64,000 nucleotides of DNA from Entrophospora sp. SA101 (Eukaryota > Glomeromycota > Glomeromycetes > Entrophosporales > Entrophosporaceae). The DNA is taken from the NCBI GenBank assembly GCA_958430865.1, contig CAUDNR010003557.1:5465-69464 (forward strand). The letters run 5' to 3'. The notes under the pieces were generated by a model, which saw only the letters and a program-made list of their open reading frames with translations, made no database searches and was not told the origin of the DNA. A program made the position numbers and the translations under genes. Each line of letters starts with the position of its first letter. Positions within the stretch are counted from its first letter, which is position 1. Of this stretch, positions 33,324 through 47,016 are shown in pieces.

Positions 33324-36300
33324 TTATACTTTTTTTGTCGTTTTATATTTCTGTCAAAATTGAAAAAATTTAATATATTTAATGAATTAAAATTTGACAA
33401 CAAAAAAAATCAACAACACTTACATCCTCCATTTGTGGTCTTTTGGTTGGATCCATGGTGCTTGTTAATCCAAGTAATGTTTTAGAAACTGCTTCGGATG
33501 CACCAATCATTGGCTTTAGCACTGCTACAGGAACTGCCCTGATAACAGCTTTAACTGTTCCTTGAGTTCCTGTTTTCTCATATACTTCCATTGGTACTGC
33601 AAATATTGTGTGAGTTGCTGCTCCGATATTCTGTCTTAAACTTTTATAGGCAGCTTCAATTCCTAATAATTATAACAATAAATAATCACGTTATATTATA
33701 TATTTAATGTTCAATTATAAAAGTAAACTAATGATATTCAAAATACCTTCATTTAAATCAGCTGGTGGATTGGCATATTTACTTATAAGTTCTTTATCAT
33801 CATCCTCTTCTTCACTATTATCCTCCAGATCTTCACTAACATTTCTATTGTTTGTTCTTGGCTGTGTTTCAAAAGAAAGAATCTCATCTGCATGTTCCAG
33901 TAAAATCTGTGTGCCAACTGCAAGTTTTGTTCCAAATTTAATAGCCTCCATAGTTGTAGCTCTTGCAAATGATTGTGTACCTTTCTGAAGACCTTGATTA
34001 ATGAAAAGTAATCAGTGAATTTGCAAATTAATAACAAAAAAATCAAAATCATCATCATTATTAATATCATTGTTAACATCACTCTAAAAAGTCACAAACC
34101 TCGGATTATTCTACCATCTTTCTTATATTGTTCAATTGGCAAAAGAATAAGATCAGCAACACCAGATCCTATGTTAACTAATGATCGTATTGGGGTAACA
34201 CCAGATACAAAACTTGGAACCTGTGTATTTTTTATATGTGGTAACCATGCTGCTCCTAACTCTTCAAATAGTCGTTGCCAACCTTTGACCTGGTAAAATT
34301 AGTAGGGTTTATAATATAAATTTTATAATTAAATTTTTAAAATAACAATGACAATATTTATTTTCTAAAAAAAAAAAAAATGACCTACTCCTGTTAATTT
34401 AACAGATCTTAATGTCATTTCCGCTGCTTCAAAATGGAAAAAGTTCATTAATTCTACTAGATTTCCTCCTTTCAAATTAGTATAATCAATATGTTTTGGT
34501 TTATAATCTATTTTCATAACAATAGGTTGAATTTCGAAATATTCTAAAAATTATAATTATATAAATATGTCATTAATTAACCATAATATTTTATAAATTT
34601 TTCTAAATTAACTAATTATTGAAATAAAAATAAAAACATACGAAAATATGTATCATCTTCAACTTGATTTATATTTATTGTGTTGTCTTTGTATGAAAAA
34701 AATCCAATTGAAAAATTAAGAGCATCTTGATCTATATAAAATCTAAGTGGCAACAATTGTAACTATATAAAAAAGGATCAGAAAAAATTTTCAATATTTT
34801 TTTTAAAGAAATTTTCTATTCAAATCTTAATCTTGACAATGTCTCAAACACAAACCTTTATTCGAAATTCCTCTGCAGGTTCTGAAGGTATTGAACGAAT
34901 ACTATTTAATTCAAATCTTATCATGTTTGATTTGCTTTCTCTAGGTTTTGTATCTTTGTCTGGATGCATTTGTGTTAAGAATTTATGCCATGCTGAAGTT
35001 TTAATATTATCAATAATCTCAATATCTTGAACAAGTAACAACAATCGAAAAGCTATTACATCATTAGCAGGAAAAATATCAAATTCCAAATTTATTTTGT
35101 CAAGCTTTATATCGAGTTTACTTTTTCTTGAGCTATTAATTCTTTGTTTGTTTGTTTGGCTAGAAGACATTTTATTAGTTACACCACCAACAGCAGCAGA
35201 AGAAGAATTTGTAATTGATTCTGGTCGTTTATTTGAATAATAATTAATGTTGTTAATGTTGTTGGTTTCACTTATTGAAGGACCTATTCCCCCTTTTGAT
35301 ATGCTTTCTGTAGTTTCTATGGGATTTGTTGGTGCCTTCTCGAGATTAAAGTCTAGAATTTGATCTTTTGTGTGCTTCCAATCATATCCATCATATAATT
35401 TCCATATAACATTAAAATCGTTTAATTTTATTCTTGTTAAAGATTTTGGAAATCTATAAAATTAGGAGGAAAAAGGCATGAATATTAAACAAATAAATAA
35501 TAATTTAAATAGATTAATAAAATCATTACTCTTGATTGATATTTTCAAGTTCATTTGCAGTTGGCACAGAGAAATGGTCATCTTCAAAATTTAAACATTC
35601 ATTATCAGAATCTAAATGTTTATTATCAGAATCTGAACTAATATCATCATCAAATGTAATATCAGGCTTGATATTTTTTTTTTTATCCGGCTTGGAAGAA
35701 ACTAGAAATACATATAAATATATATAAATTTCAAGAAATAATTATTGATAGTAAAATAAAATAAATGTTAGTTATTACTACCTTCATTAGCATCATCCAT
35801 TATGATTTTCTCATAGTCTTCTTTATCATCTTCTTCTGTGCCATAAAATTTTTCATCAAACTCCAAATTAGAATTTGATATTTCAGGATTTGATGAATTT
35901 ATCTCCAGGGGGGTAAAGACATCCTCTTCAATAATTTTTTTAAGTGCTAAATAATTAAAAGCAAATTAATATTATAGAAATAGAAATATAAGACATTTAT
36001 GTTTAAATAATTACCATCAAGATTTATATCTTTTCGATGAAATCTTTCTTTTCGATTAAGTGGAACTCTGATAATTTGTCATTTTTTAAAAATAAAATAA
36101 TCATAAATCACAAATATATAAAGCGAATAAATATATTGATGGATGTTTTCTTTTTACATACTTTGTTTCAGATGTACCATTCTTTGATGTAATGTTAGTC
36201 ATTAAAGCAATTAAAGTTTGAAATGCATCTGCACATGTCTCTATTATAAGATTTTCATTTGTAAGTTCAAGCTATAGTTTTATTGAAGTTAGATGTTTAT

Positions 36301-39300
36301 AAATATTTAATCAATCGATAATTAATGATAATTAAAATTAATTAATTACCTCAAAGTGTGGATATATTTCACCTTTATTTGTTCGAAGTAATATTTCAGC
36401 AAAATCTAAAGAGGCTGTTTTAACAAATCCTAATGACTTTATTTTTGTGCAAAAAATTTTAATTTATTAATTTATTGATTTGTGTAAGTGAAAGGACCAT
36501 ATATAACCTTAGAATTATTTGCTCACCTTCCAATATTTTTTAACGCTCACAGATTCAGCAGAAAATCTATTATAAGGTTTATTATTGTTGAGCGATTTAA
36601 CATCATCAATAAGCATTAAATCCATTCTTTGAACAATAAATTTGCAAGAAAACATAGGCGAATCAGGATTAATATTACTACACAACTAATAATATTATAA
36701 TTAATGTTTGTGTGATATTTTTAATTTGAGATTTAAAAAATGTTTTCTAATCCTCTGAATTTTTTTTACCTTAACACAATCAATTGCGAAGACTACCCTT
36801 GCTGGAAATTTTTCAGGCTGATAGATAATAGAACAATCTCTGACAATAACAGATAGTTTAGTGAATTGACTGGGAATTTCAATAGAAGTTAACTGAAAAA
36901 TAAAATAAAATAAATTTTATCATTATTTAATTAATAAACACATAATATAATGTAATACAATGCAAATACCATTTCTGGTTCCTGTAAAAATTCTATTAGA
37001 TCTCCAGTCCATTTAGGATCTTTGGTAAAACTCAAAGTTATACCATTAACAAATAATGACATATCTGTTTCTTTCACATTTGATTCATCATCTTCATCAT
37101 CAAGTGATAAATGCATAATTATTGAAATCATTGGTCGAGTATTTTTATGCTAATAATTATAATCAATGATGGCAAAAAAAGTTATATTATTTACAAATAT
37201 GATAAATAATTAAAATAAATAATTTGAATTTACTTTAAAATCCTCGCTTAAAGTTCTACTAAATATCAGTTCGTCATTCTGATCCAAAAATGAGAATTGA
37301 TCATTATCTAAAACAATATAAGTATCATTCTGCATCCAATAATAATATATATTTATATTAAGTCATATATAAATCAAATATAAATGTCAATGAATAAAAA
37401 TAAAAATGAAAGAAATTTACATACTTTGCCTTCGTGTTTAAGAGCTGCAAAAAATCTAAAATCATTCATAATAAATTTATATGAATTCATTTTATCATAT
37501 TGAGCTGTTGTTTTATCTGACTGGCACAACAATGAAATTTCAACTAATAATATGTATACACCCAGATAAATTAGCCTCCAGAGAACATATCAATTAATAA
37601 ATTTAGTTAAAACAATTATAAATATCATTCTACAAACCATTTGTCATGGATACAACAAGAGATGCCAAGCTTGGTTTTAAGGATACATTGGTATCACTGC
37701 GAGCTCCAATAAATTCAGACTCAAGTTTTCTTCTCATATCAAAATCATCCAAATCGTACATACTTGATCCATAAGGCAATTCATTGTTTTCTAATCTACT
37801 GTTATTATTATTCCTAAATTGTGTGTTAAAAGTTGATTTGATATGATCACTATTATAAGATGCTACAACTTCATCATCATTCACAGAAATGTTTGGTTGC
37901 CATATTGATAAATCATTAAATAAGATTTGGAGTCTATCAAATTGTGTTTTGTTCATTTGAACACGAGTTTTAGGAAAAATACAAGTAATTACAAATATCT
38001 ATAAATATAAAAAATATATATTAAACTTAATATAATATAAAAAAGGTGATTTCCTAGATAGATAAATAAATTATTTTTTACTCACTGAACTTTCAATAAT
38101 TCTTTGTTTGAACATCAAAATCTCCTCTTCTTCATTTTCAGTTGGCCAAGTTGCTCTATCCTCACCTTCAAAAGATGTAAATGTTTGTGAAAAGGGTGAT
38201 CGAATTCCACTTGAGATAAATGTCAATCTACTAGTAATTTCACTAGTTGGACGATAAGATATTTCTACATTTAAAAGTGTTTTTGCTGATTGATTATGAT
38301 TAAGTGGTTGTATAGATGGATTCACATTAAGAAAGCATCTAGCTTCTTTTTCTATCATTGTTCAAAAAAAGATTTATAAAAATTAAATTAATTTAAAACT
38401 AATTAAATTGGTCGATCAATTAATTAATTAATTAATTAAGAATACCATCATATTTTTTCAAAAAAACTTTTATTCCATGACATTCAATTTTAATTTTGTC
38501 TTGTTGTTGTTCATAATTCTTCAAATACAATTCATCGTGTTGTTGTGATATAAGACTTGAAGATTGTGAATCAATATTTTGAAGACTACTATCTGTATAA
38601 AGATCAACATTTATTATATCTGCAATAAGCAAATCTGAATGTAAACTAAAATAATTTGTAACATCTAATTCATTTGTTCCACTCATATCCGGACAATTTA
38701 GCATGATTCTTATTAAATTACACTTTAAACTTAAACGTGATGTTTGCAAACTTTTATTCTAAAAAGATGTATGTATATATATATATATATTAATGATGAT
38801 AAATAGGTTTTCTATACAATTGGAAAAAAAAAACTGACCTCTTTTAGCCTTTGAGTATCCAAGTCATCTATTATATGTTGACTTGTTGAATGTTCTGAAT
38901 AAGTTGTCTTTGATGAAATTTCTTCTCGAGAATACATAACATTAGAGTTACCGCTTAAAACCATTATATATCTTTCCAATCTATCAATTATTCTTAAATC
39001 CAAATGTAATTGAATTGGTTGTAAATTTACTTTGATATCATTAACAACAAGATTTTGAGATATTTGTGTAGACGCCAATGAACCTAAAAGCGAGAAAATC
39101 AAAATGCTTTAGTGTTATCAATTAAAAATATGTTATTAAGCATTTAATATATATGTATAGGTATATATATAAAATATGTAATTAAAAATACAATAATTAT
39201 ACATATAAATACCTCCTGATGTATAATTATTTATACCAATTTTTATTTGAATCGCTTTGTTGTCAAAATTTCTTCCACTAGTTTCAAATGATGCAGCACT

Positions 39301-41858
39301 AGAACTTGAACCCTTGAAGCTATTGGCTTTATATTTAGCATTCTTTGTTGCTGGGTTTTCATTAACAACAAATTTTGGAAAATCTATTGTCTCAAGATCA
39401 TAAGAGTTCAAAAGATTTTGATCGAAAGATAATATGGGATTATAAATATCAAAATTGGGTAGAATATACTCGGGACTTGATGTATTGGTTTCCGGTTTAG
39501 AATTCTCTCCTTGTTTAGGATGATTTTTATTCAGCCACTCCGATATTGATAGGTTGGATAAAGATAAATTCACGTAAACATCTAAACCTTCTTCACCTTC
39601 TGCAATTTTTGGTAGATTAGAAGAATGACTACCACCTGTAATACTACCACTACGTTTTCTACTAAAAAAAACATCGGATTCATGGATTTGAATATTACAA
39701 GAAAAATCACCGATATCAACTTTTAAATGATCGCAATTAAGTATTTCTGGTACCCCTGTATCAAAAAATTTCCGATCAGGTATGCAATCAAGTAGAGGAT
39801 CCTGATATAGGAAAAAAAGTTCAAATTTAGAAATTTTCATTTTTATATCAAACATATTTGAAGTTGTGATGTTACTGTTATTATTATAGTTATTGTTACT
39901 ATTATTATTATTATTACTATTATTAATATTATCAAGATCCTCTAAAATGTAATCAGAATGTTCATCGTAATTAGGTTGCATAGGTTTGTAATAATTTTTC
40001 TTATCATAGTTTTGGTGATGCTGGTGATTATGATGTGGGTTATTATGTGTACTAGTTCTATTAATATCTGATAATTTATTTTCAACCATTTGATTTTTTT
40101 TAAGTACATTCTCGCTAAAATCATCATCACTTTCCATACTACCAGAAGATCTTGTATCCGAAGCATATTTACTTTTACCTAAAATGTTCAATAAATCTAA
40201 TATTAAAGCTAAGTGACCTGGTGTCATCATAGTTGCCACTGATTGAATAAATCCTTCAATGTCCAAAGATTGTGTGACACTTGCTTGTTTTTTAGCTTCT
40301 TGCGAATAATAAAATGAAGATGTGTCATTGTTCAAATCCATTTGAACTGAAAAAGGAGCATTTGGTCGCAATCTAATTCGAATCCAATTTTCTTTCTCTG
40401 AACAAGAAAGAATCATGGCTTCGTATGGCTTTTCTTCATTATCATGACAATCATCTTTTTCTAAAAAATTACGTGATTTTGTATAATTTGATGTACTATC
40501 ATATTCGTCATCATCATTGTCATTATTATTAGGTAATCTATCTGAATTCAAAGTTGATGGTTGATTCAGTTTATTCGAAACGTTAAATGGCGCTTCTCTC
40601 AACCAAATATTAAACCCATCAATTGTCACTGATTTTATTGTTTCTTTTTGATCAGGAGGCAAAGTAACGCTGGCAGAACTATTATTGTTGTCAGTGTTGT
40701 TTGATGTATTTTTGGAATGGCTTGAACCGGGTGTATCGTCACAAAATGATATGTTAGGTATTTCCAGATCAAAATAATAATCCTTTGTTATCTCAGGATC
40801 GGATGACAAGTTAAAATTGGGAGAAATGTTGGATTGATGATGAATTCTAATGCAAGAATTTTTAAGTACTATTTTAACATTTGATAATAATTTATCAATC
40901 AATCTTGCCAAAATTTGAACACCTTCAATACTACTTTCAGAATGTAGAGATGATTGTTGAGGTAAAGTGTCAGATTGGTCCATGTTATTATTAGTATTAT
41001 GATCTTGATTATCAGAAGGATATCCTGAACTGCTATGAAAAGAATTATAAATGGAATTTCGAAGCTCTTCATCCTCGTCAGGATATATTTCACGAAAAAA
41101 ATCCCCAGCGATAATGATTGATGATGATATATGAGAATCTTCTGGTGTAGTTTTAGCTACAATATTTTATATTTTATGTATAGATACATATATATGTAAA
41201 TATGTAAATATGTAATAATTGAAAATCCAAGAAAATGATATTTTATATCCAATAAATAAAAATAAAAAAAATTTCATTTCTTTATTATATTTTTTTCTTT
41301 TTATTATTTTAAATTTTTTTCTTGTATTGTTTATAATAAAAACATAAATTGATCCATTTATAATTATAATATGGGCCAATTTATTAAAACAATAATTTTT
41401 ACCATTTCTTGGTTTAACATATTCTGGAACAACTGTTAGTTGTAAATTATGCATCTCCAATACAACATCACCATTCCATATATTCTTCCATGGAATATCA
41501 GCTACAATGCCACCTATTCGACCTTCAGTCACTACAACTGGTAAATCTGTAAGAAGATCATTTATTACCTATAATTATAAAATATATACATACGCATATT
41601 AATGTAAATATTTAAGAGTTCCATAAATATATTAGAAAAAAAAAAATAAAAGACAAATACCTCTACATTAAGTTGCAACTCCTTTAAGTGAACAACACCA
41701 TTACCCAACAACTGAACCTCAAGGTTATCGAGATCTAGTTCTTCTGCTAAAAAATGACCTAAAGCTCGTTTTATTAAAAATTTTAGTAGTCTTTTTTGTA
41801 TTGTTACCGGTATTGCAATGCTCAAGCCCCAATTGCTGAAAGACCATCCTTTATACAT
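33324..41858 (-). CDS. ATG2: Autophagy-related protein 2 (lipid-transfer protein)
   Basis: Twenty-four exons join in phase into 2110 codons. The first are 41661-41858, 41403-41568 and 39213-41156; the last are 33747-33992, 33424-33662 and 33324-33350. The start is MYKGWSFSNWGLSIAIPVTI. The chorein-like N-terminus follows (KRLLKFLIKRALGHFL, LDLDNLEVQLLGNGVVHLKE). Late exons have LVQDIEIIDNIKTSAWHKF, PIVMKIDYKPKHIDYTNLKG and FFHFEAAEMTLRSVKLTG, then the conserved C-terminal region (VSFVSGVTPIRSL-type, GVADLILLPIEQYKKDGR, GLQKGTQSFARATTMEA). Known role: a rod-like bridge that moves phospholipid from ER to the growing phagophore with Atg18 and Atg9. The middle has Asn/Ser-rich low-complexity inserts (near 39850-39930). 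All inferred introns are GT-AG. Confidence 0.93.
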
Positions 41859-43020
41859 TTTTTTTATTTTATTTTATTTTATTTTAGCAAGTTATTATTT
41901 TTATAATGATTGTTGCACCCAAAATTGACTACTACGCACAATTACACACCTCCATCACCTGATTTTGGATGACTTTAATTGGTTTTTTTTTGTTTTAAAA
42001 CAATGACTTTATTATTACTTATTTTTGGTAATTTATCTATAAAAGGGAATCTGCAATTTCACGAAAATGGTTGCGTTGTATAATTGATCAGTCAATATGG
42101 CATGTTGATGTTGAAGAAATTAATCTCGAATGGATTTGTTTTTCTTTCTTTCCAAGGTCATAAAACTTTTCTACTTCCAGAACCTTCCGTTTTTTTCTTG
42201 CTGTGTTGAGAACAACATGAATCCAACAATTATTTACAAGAAAAATAAGAAAAAACCAATATTAATATATATACATTTGTCGTCGTAATGCATGTAAAGT
42301 TTGCACCCGTAATGTAAAATTACGCTATTACGGTGTTGCAACAAATACAATTTGGAAAGTCATAATTTACGATGTTGCAACTAACCGCAATGTTGTAATA
42401 TTTGCTATAAATATTTACGTAATGTTACATTCAAATAAAAAGTAGATCACGATCTTACTTTTCAATATCTTTTCTTCCGCGAGTATGTTTTATGCATTTT
42501 AAAACCATTTCTTTTTCGTATTTTTCATATAATATAATTAAAGATGAATTTTGCTACTGATAACAAGAAACAAACATGGTCCAAAATATAATGAAATATT
42601 TTATACGTGGAGCCATCTTGGCAATGGAAATTACCAACCTACGTGTAAGTTATGTTTGTCATTTTTTAAAGATGCCCGACCGTATCAAATGTTTTATAAT
42701 AATAAGATTTTTGAGACAATATAAATAGAAATTGGTCTAACTGCATTGTGATTATGTTGCAACACTATGTGTAGTTTTTATGTAATATATAAAGTTGCAA
42801 CTTTTGATATTAATATTTGATTACGGAGGGCAAACTTAAATGTATGTCATCTCTATATTGAGATAAAACCGTTATATTTTAAGAACTATTGCCTTTTCTA
42901 TCAATTAATGATGGATGGCTGTATAAACAGGGATCTTGGCAAATAATAAACCATTACTTTTTCGATCAATTAATGAGAGGGATTTTAATATTAGTATTAG
43001 CAAACTATTACTTTTACATA
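41859..43020. other. Intergenic region upstream of ATG2
   Basis: No ORF of note. 42270-42450 repeats words such as ATGTTGCAAC and TTACGNTGTTGCAAC. The ATG2 promoter presumably lies just above 41859, but no specific site is identifiable. Confidence 0.4.
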
Positions 43021-43195
43021 CAGTCACACCTCTTTTATATCCCCACCCATTTATATCCCCTCTTAATCTTATCCTCATTTATATCCCACATTTGAACAGT
43101 TAAAAATGTCCTTATTCTATATATTTCTAATATATATCCCACAAAATTTGAAAAAAACGCATGGAAAAAAGGGGGGTATAAAAGAGGTAAGACTG
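43021..43195. mobile_element. 175-bp MITE, pogo/Tigger-like ends, TA target
   Basis: The ends CAGTCACACCTCTTTTATAT and (reverse complement) CAGTCTTACCTCTTTTATAC are inverted repeats, flanked by TA (43019-43020 and 43196-43197). CAGTC-ACCTC ends and a TA target duplication are typical of pogo/Tigger elements of the Tc1/mariner superfamily. The interior has repeated TTATATCCC words. Confidence 0.85.
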
Positions 43196-43410
43196 TAATT
43201 ACATAATAATAAAAAAACAAATTAAAATTGCGAATTGATGATTGATTGATTTCGTGATTAATTTCACACACACATATATTAATCGGAAAATACTTTTTTA
43301 CAAAACAAATAAACAAAAAAGTTTGTTGAAAAATAGTGTTTTTAATTTATTACTTTTTGTACAGTTATATTCTTATTTGCAAAATCGTATAAATTTTTAT
43401 TGAAAATTTT

Positions 43411-44082
43411 ATGCAATCTTCTGACTCACCACCACAACCAGCTTCTTCGAATGTAAAAAGGTATAAGCCATTCTGGGATTAATTCACTCAAAAACTCACA
43501 AATTGGTGTTGGTTACCCTTAAAAACTAGTAGCGAATTACTGTGCCCAAGTCAATGGAATGACTCTTTAAAAAGACTAGCTTCTTGGTTCATGGATTATA
43601 GTTAAACCACAAATACCTAGAGATTTAAATAATTTTCCCTTTTACCAGATAGAGCACGGAAGAATTTTAAAGATGTAATTTCTTCTATAAATGAGAATTT
43701 AACTTCTTCTTTGTCTTCTTTTAAAGTTGAATATGTTACTGCTTCATCTTCGACCTCCTCTTCCAAAAAGCCTCCAGTAGGAAAATTATGACTTTACTCT
43801 AATTTGGAAGAAAAAAACAAAATATTAAAATGGATTGGTATCACGCGCTGGATGTACAACCAATGCCTAGCTGCAATTAATCATGATATAAAAACACAAA
43901 AATAGAAAGAAAATATTTACGTGAAAACTATTGCTGATCATCTAAAGACATCAAAAATTTTAACTAAACTTTAAAATGTATAAGCTCAATGACCATGCAA
44001 GATAAAAAAGAAAACTCTCTATAGTTTTATTCTATAAGACATAAGGAAAGATGCAATAGGGTGTTTTTTTAAATTTTATTAA
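43411..44082 (+). pseudogene. Fanzor-like (TnpB-related) RNA-guided nuclease remnant
   Basis: One frame from ATG 43411 reads through several stops. It starts with a Ser/Pro-rich lead and KRYKPFWD, then FTQKLTNWCWLPLKTSS and ASWF. Next comes KKPPVGKL with LYSNLEEKNKILKWIGITRW and MYNQCLAAIN, and finally, in the same frame, a DIRKDAIGCFF segment after a LYSFIL lead. This order (KYKPFW...LWLPT...SWF, then the basic strand, the W(F/I)G.xRWxYNxCL helix and the YDIRDEA helix) is that of eukaryotic Fanzor proteins. At least six stops interrupt it (first at 43480), and the RuvC part is not recognisable. It is a dead N-terminal remnant. The call is by recall of the family, not a search. Confidence 0.6.
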
Positions 44083-44404
44083 AATTAAAAGAGTTATAAT
44101 GGTTTAAAGTTTGTCATTTTTACTATTAAAAAAAAATTTTTCACCACTGATCATTACTCTATTTAAAGAATATTTTCACGATATAAAGAAGTGCTACGTG
44201 ATATTTGTGACTCGTGAAATTACACTAAAACAGATTCGGGAACTCTTCTACGAGAGTGATACTTTTTAACTGCAAAAATAGCAGCTTTACCAGAAAGCCC
44301 CATCCTATAGGCACTCGTAACCTATAACATCTTCTTGCAAAATTACGAATTTTACAGAGAAAAATAGAATTAAGAGCCAATGACACAGTTTTTTGTAAAC
44401 CTTC

Positions 44405-44661
44405 TCAAGATTCTAATTTTGTAGTTAAAGATAAATCTCTCCAGTCATCATCAGGTTCAATGTATTCATAGATTGACTCTTCGATTTCTAATCCAGGTTC
44501 ATTTACATCTAATTCATTCAAAATGTTTGTGTCAATCTGAGATTCATTTTCAAACACCTCCTTATCAATATATTCATCTGTAATGGGTTTAATAGTTTCT
44601 TTCATTTTTTTAGTTTCACAAGCTTTTGTAAATGCTAATTTCTTTTATTCTGTTTAGGCAT
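44405..44661 (-). CDS. Acidic ORF after a basic MPKQNKR start, unknown
   Basis: From ATG 44661 the frame gives MPKQNKRN, one TAG, HLQKLVKLKKMKETIKP, then an acidic region ending DDDWRDLSLTTKLES and stop. A basic start followed by an acidic stretch is common in transposon-encoded DNA-binding proteins, but I do not recognise this one. It runs opposite to the Fanzor remnant 320 bp away. Confidence 0.35.
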
Positions 44662-46155
44662 TTTAACAAAAAAAAAAATAAAGAAATAGATTTGAGTTAA
44701 AAATCGCGTTCCATAAAAGGAATGATTTTCATAGAAAATTTCACCAATTGACGCAACATTTGATGTGTTTAGATGATTGGCATCATACTAGTCTTGACAT
44801 GCATTATTACATTAGGGATGTAGCAATGATGGACTTTTTAAAAATTATATTGCTTTAAAAATTCAGATCTAAAAAGAATAAATTGCATTCTATCAAGAGA
44901 ATGAGGAAGAAACCATTATTCATTTCTCAAAGATATTGATGCAAGTGAGAAATAGCTGAAATAAATAATGACCTTTGTCTCACTGAATTGTCTTGGCGAA
45001 TCCTATTTGTGTATTCCCAAACCATGCTGATAACCAAGGTCCTAGATTTTCAGCGGTTGAAGAGAATAATAGAGGCACTAGCATCATTTCTCTTGATCCA
45101 GTAGTGAAAACCTTCATGACAAGCTATAACTCAAGTGGTGAGGTTACAGAATGGGGTATTAGTAGAATATATCAATTGTGCTTGCATTATGATAGAATCC
45201 GAGGTGAAAGGGATTCTATTCATGACCAAGCAAATAAGTGTAGGAAGTATAAGCTCCCGTCAGTGCATACTCTGTATCCACAAGAAAATTCGTAATCTTG
45301 TGGATGAATGTCATCAAAGATTACCAGGATGGTTCTTTGAAAACCACTATCATCAGGAAAATAAATCTTACGTAAACCTACATAGGGTTCAGAATTGGCC
45401 AGCATTATGTTGATATTTTGGTAATTCTGTTAACATTTCCGCATAATGCTGGTCAGTTTTAAATCCTGTGTAGGTTTACATGAGATTTATTTTCCTGATG
45501 ATGTGGCTTCCTGAGTTTAAAACATAAGACATAGTTAAAAATGCGGTTCTAGAAAAATCTACTCTAAAATTCTAAGACCTGGTCACATTACCATTTTCGC
45601 CAATATTTGCTCCACAAATCCTGCGAGTACCTTTGGTTCAAGGTTGTCATCTGCACTGAGAAATACACTAGCAAACATGCAGATGTTGTGGATATGTTCA
45701 AAGATCTTTGGTTGTACATCTTATAAATCTGCCATTAATAGATATGCAAATAGAGCTTGTAATATACTTTTGAAGTATATTACAGAAAAACAACAAGAGT
45801 CGTTTGCAACAGTGGGGCTTGCACCTAAGACACCTTATTGTGGGCTGTCTACATAGGACTTGTCTTTAGAATTAGTATAGGTTCAATGTAAGATATTTTT
45901 TTTTAAAGGAATTAATTAATTGTGTAATAAAAACATGCGATATTAAAATTATGAGGCTTGTTCCAATATATAAAATTTCCTATGCGATTTTAAATAAATC
46001 CCAGTATTCTAGATTGGATTTTCCCCAAAGTATGGTCAAACCTCATTTCAACTGATCTAAGGGACCACCCACCTATTACTATTACTATTACTGTATAGTC
46101 ATCAATTATTTTGAATACTATGATTCTATTTTCTTTTTCAATGATTTTAAAGCTT
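44662..46155. other. Spacer with gene debris
   Basis: Plus-strand frames at 44993-45295 (100 codons) and 45644-45856 (70 codons) have mixed, protein-like composition but no domain that I recognise. They may be pieces of one broken gene separated by the inverted repeat at 45350-45502. Confidence 0.4.
45350..45502. repeat. Long inverted repeat (foldback)
   Basis: The arm 45350-45410 (CATCAGGAAAATAAATCTTA, then the GTAAACCTAC word and the GGCCAGCATTA end) is complementary, with few mismatches, to 45443-45502. The loop is about 32 bp. It could form a strong hairpin and may be a foldback MITE or an inverted local duplication. Confidence 0.75.
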
Positions 46156-46482
46156 TTAATTCATATTGTTTGGTTCAAGAAAATTAAAAGCAGTTTCAAA
46201 AGCTTTTACAACTTCATTTATTATTAGAACATTAGGAATGGTTGTACTACTTGTATTACCCACAATAACATTTTCTCCTCCAATTTGCTCAAGAATTTCC
46301 TTTTTGGATGGCATTTCATTAATCTCCTCACCATCAATTGATATATATTTCTCTGCTGCTAATGCTGAACTGAAACTTAATCTATCAATTAAATTATCAA
46401 CATCATCTCTTTGACCATTTATATTTTGTATTAATGTTGTTGCATCTCCAACTTGTTCTTCATAATCTAAAGGAATAATACC
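46156..46482 (-). pseudogene. Probable transposase C-terminal tail
   Basis: A minus-strand frame of ~108 codons has DYEEQVGDATTLIQNINGQR, IDRLSFSSALAAEKYISID and EINEMPSKKEILEQIGG, and ends FLEPNNMN-stop. An acidic, helical tail containing a Y(I/L)xID motif is typical of the C-termini of CENPB/Tigger-type DDE transposases in fungi. Upstream, WHAL- and W-rich pieces are out of frame. The assignment is tentative. Confidence 0.4.
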
Positions 46483-47016
46483 AGAGAATTATTTTTAAAA
46501 CCATCATTATATTATAGTGCATGCCATCTAAAGACATCAAATGCTTCATTGTACTGCCAAATCTTCAAATCCCAAATAGCAGATATTCTTCAGTGTCACA
46601 GGATTATAAAATCACATGACTCAATCATTACGAGTTTGAGTATTCAAATTACATTGAAAGAATATTCAATTCGTTATCTGATTTATTTTAAATGCAGAGT
46701 TTGCTTATTTTGTCTTGGCTTTTTTTTAATTGTAAGAATGTAAATTTCTTAATAATGTATTGTATTGAATTTAAGAGAAAAAAAAATATTGCTTCACATT
46801 TTACCAAATTCGCCAAATGTGATGAAATTAACAACAATATCAATTTCATGTAAAGAAATGTTTATAATTATTATTAATGGTATATTATTTAGAGGTGTGT
46901 AAAGAATTTATTATTATTATAATTGGAAAAACAGGCACACTTTGATGTGGAGGAATATTTACATAGTTATGCATGATGAAATTAATTACATTATCCATTG
47001 TAAAAAAAATAATACA

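Noticed and set aside
39942..40166. Short ORF overlapping the Asn-rich exon of ATG2
   Set aside because: Alternative-frame shadow of the large ATG2 exon 39213-41156.
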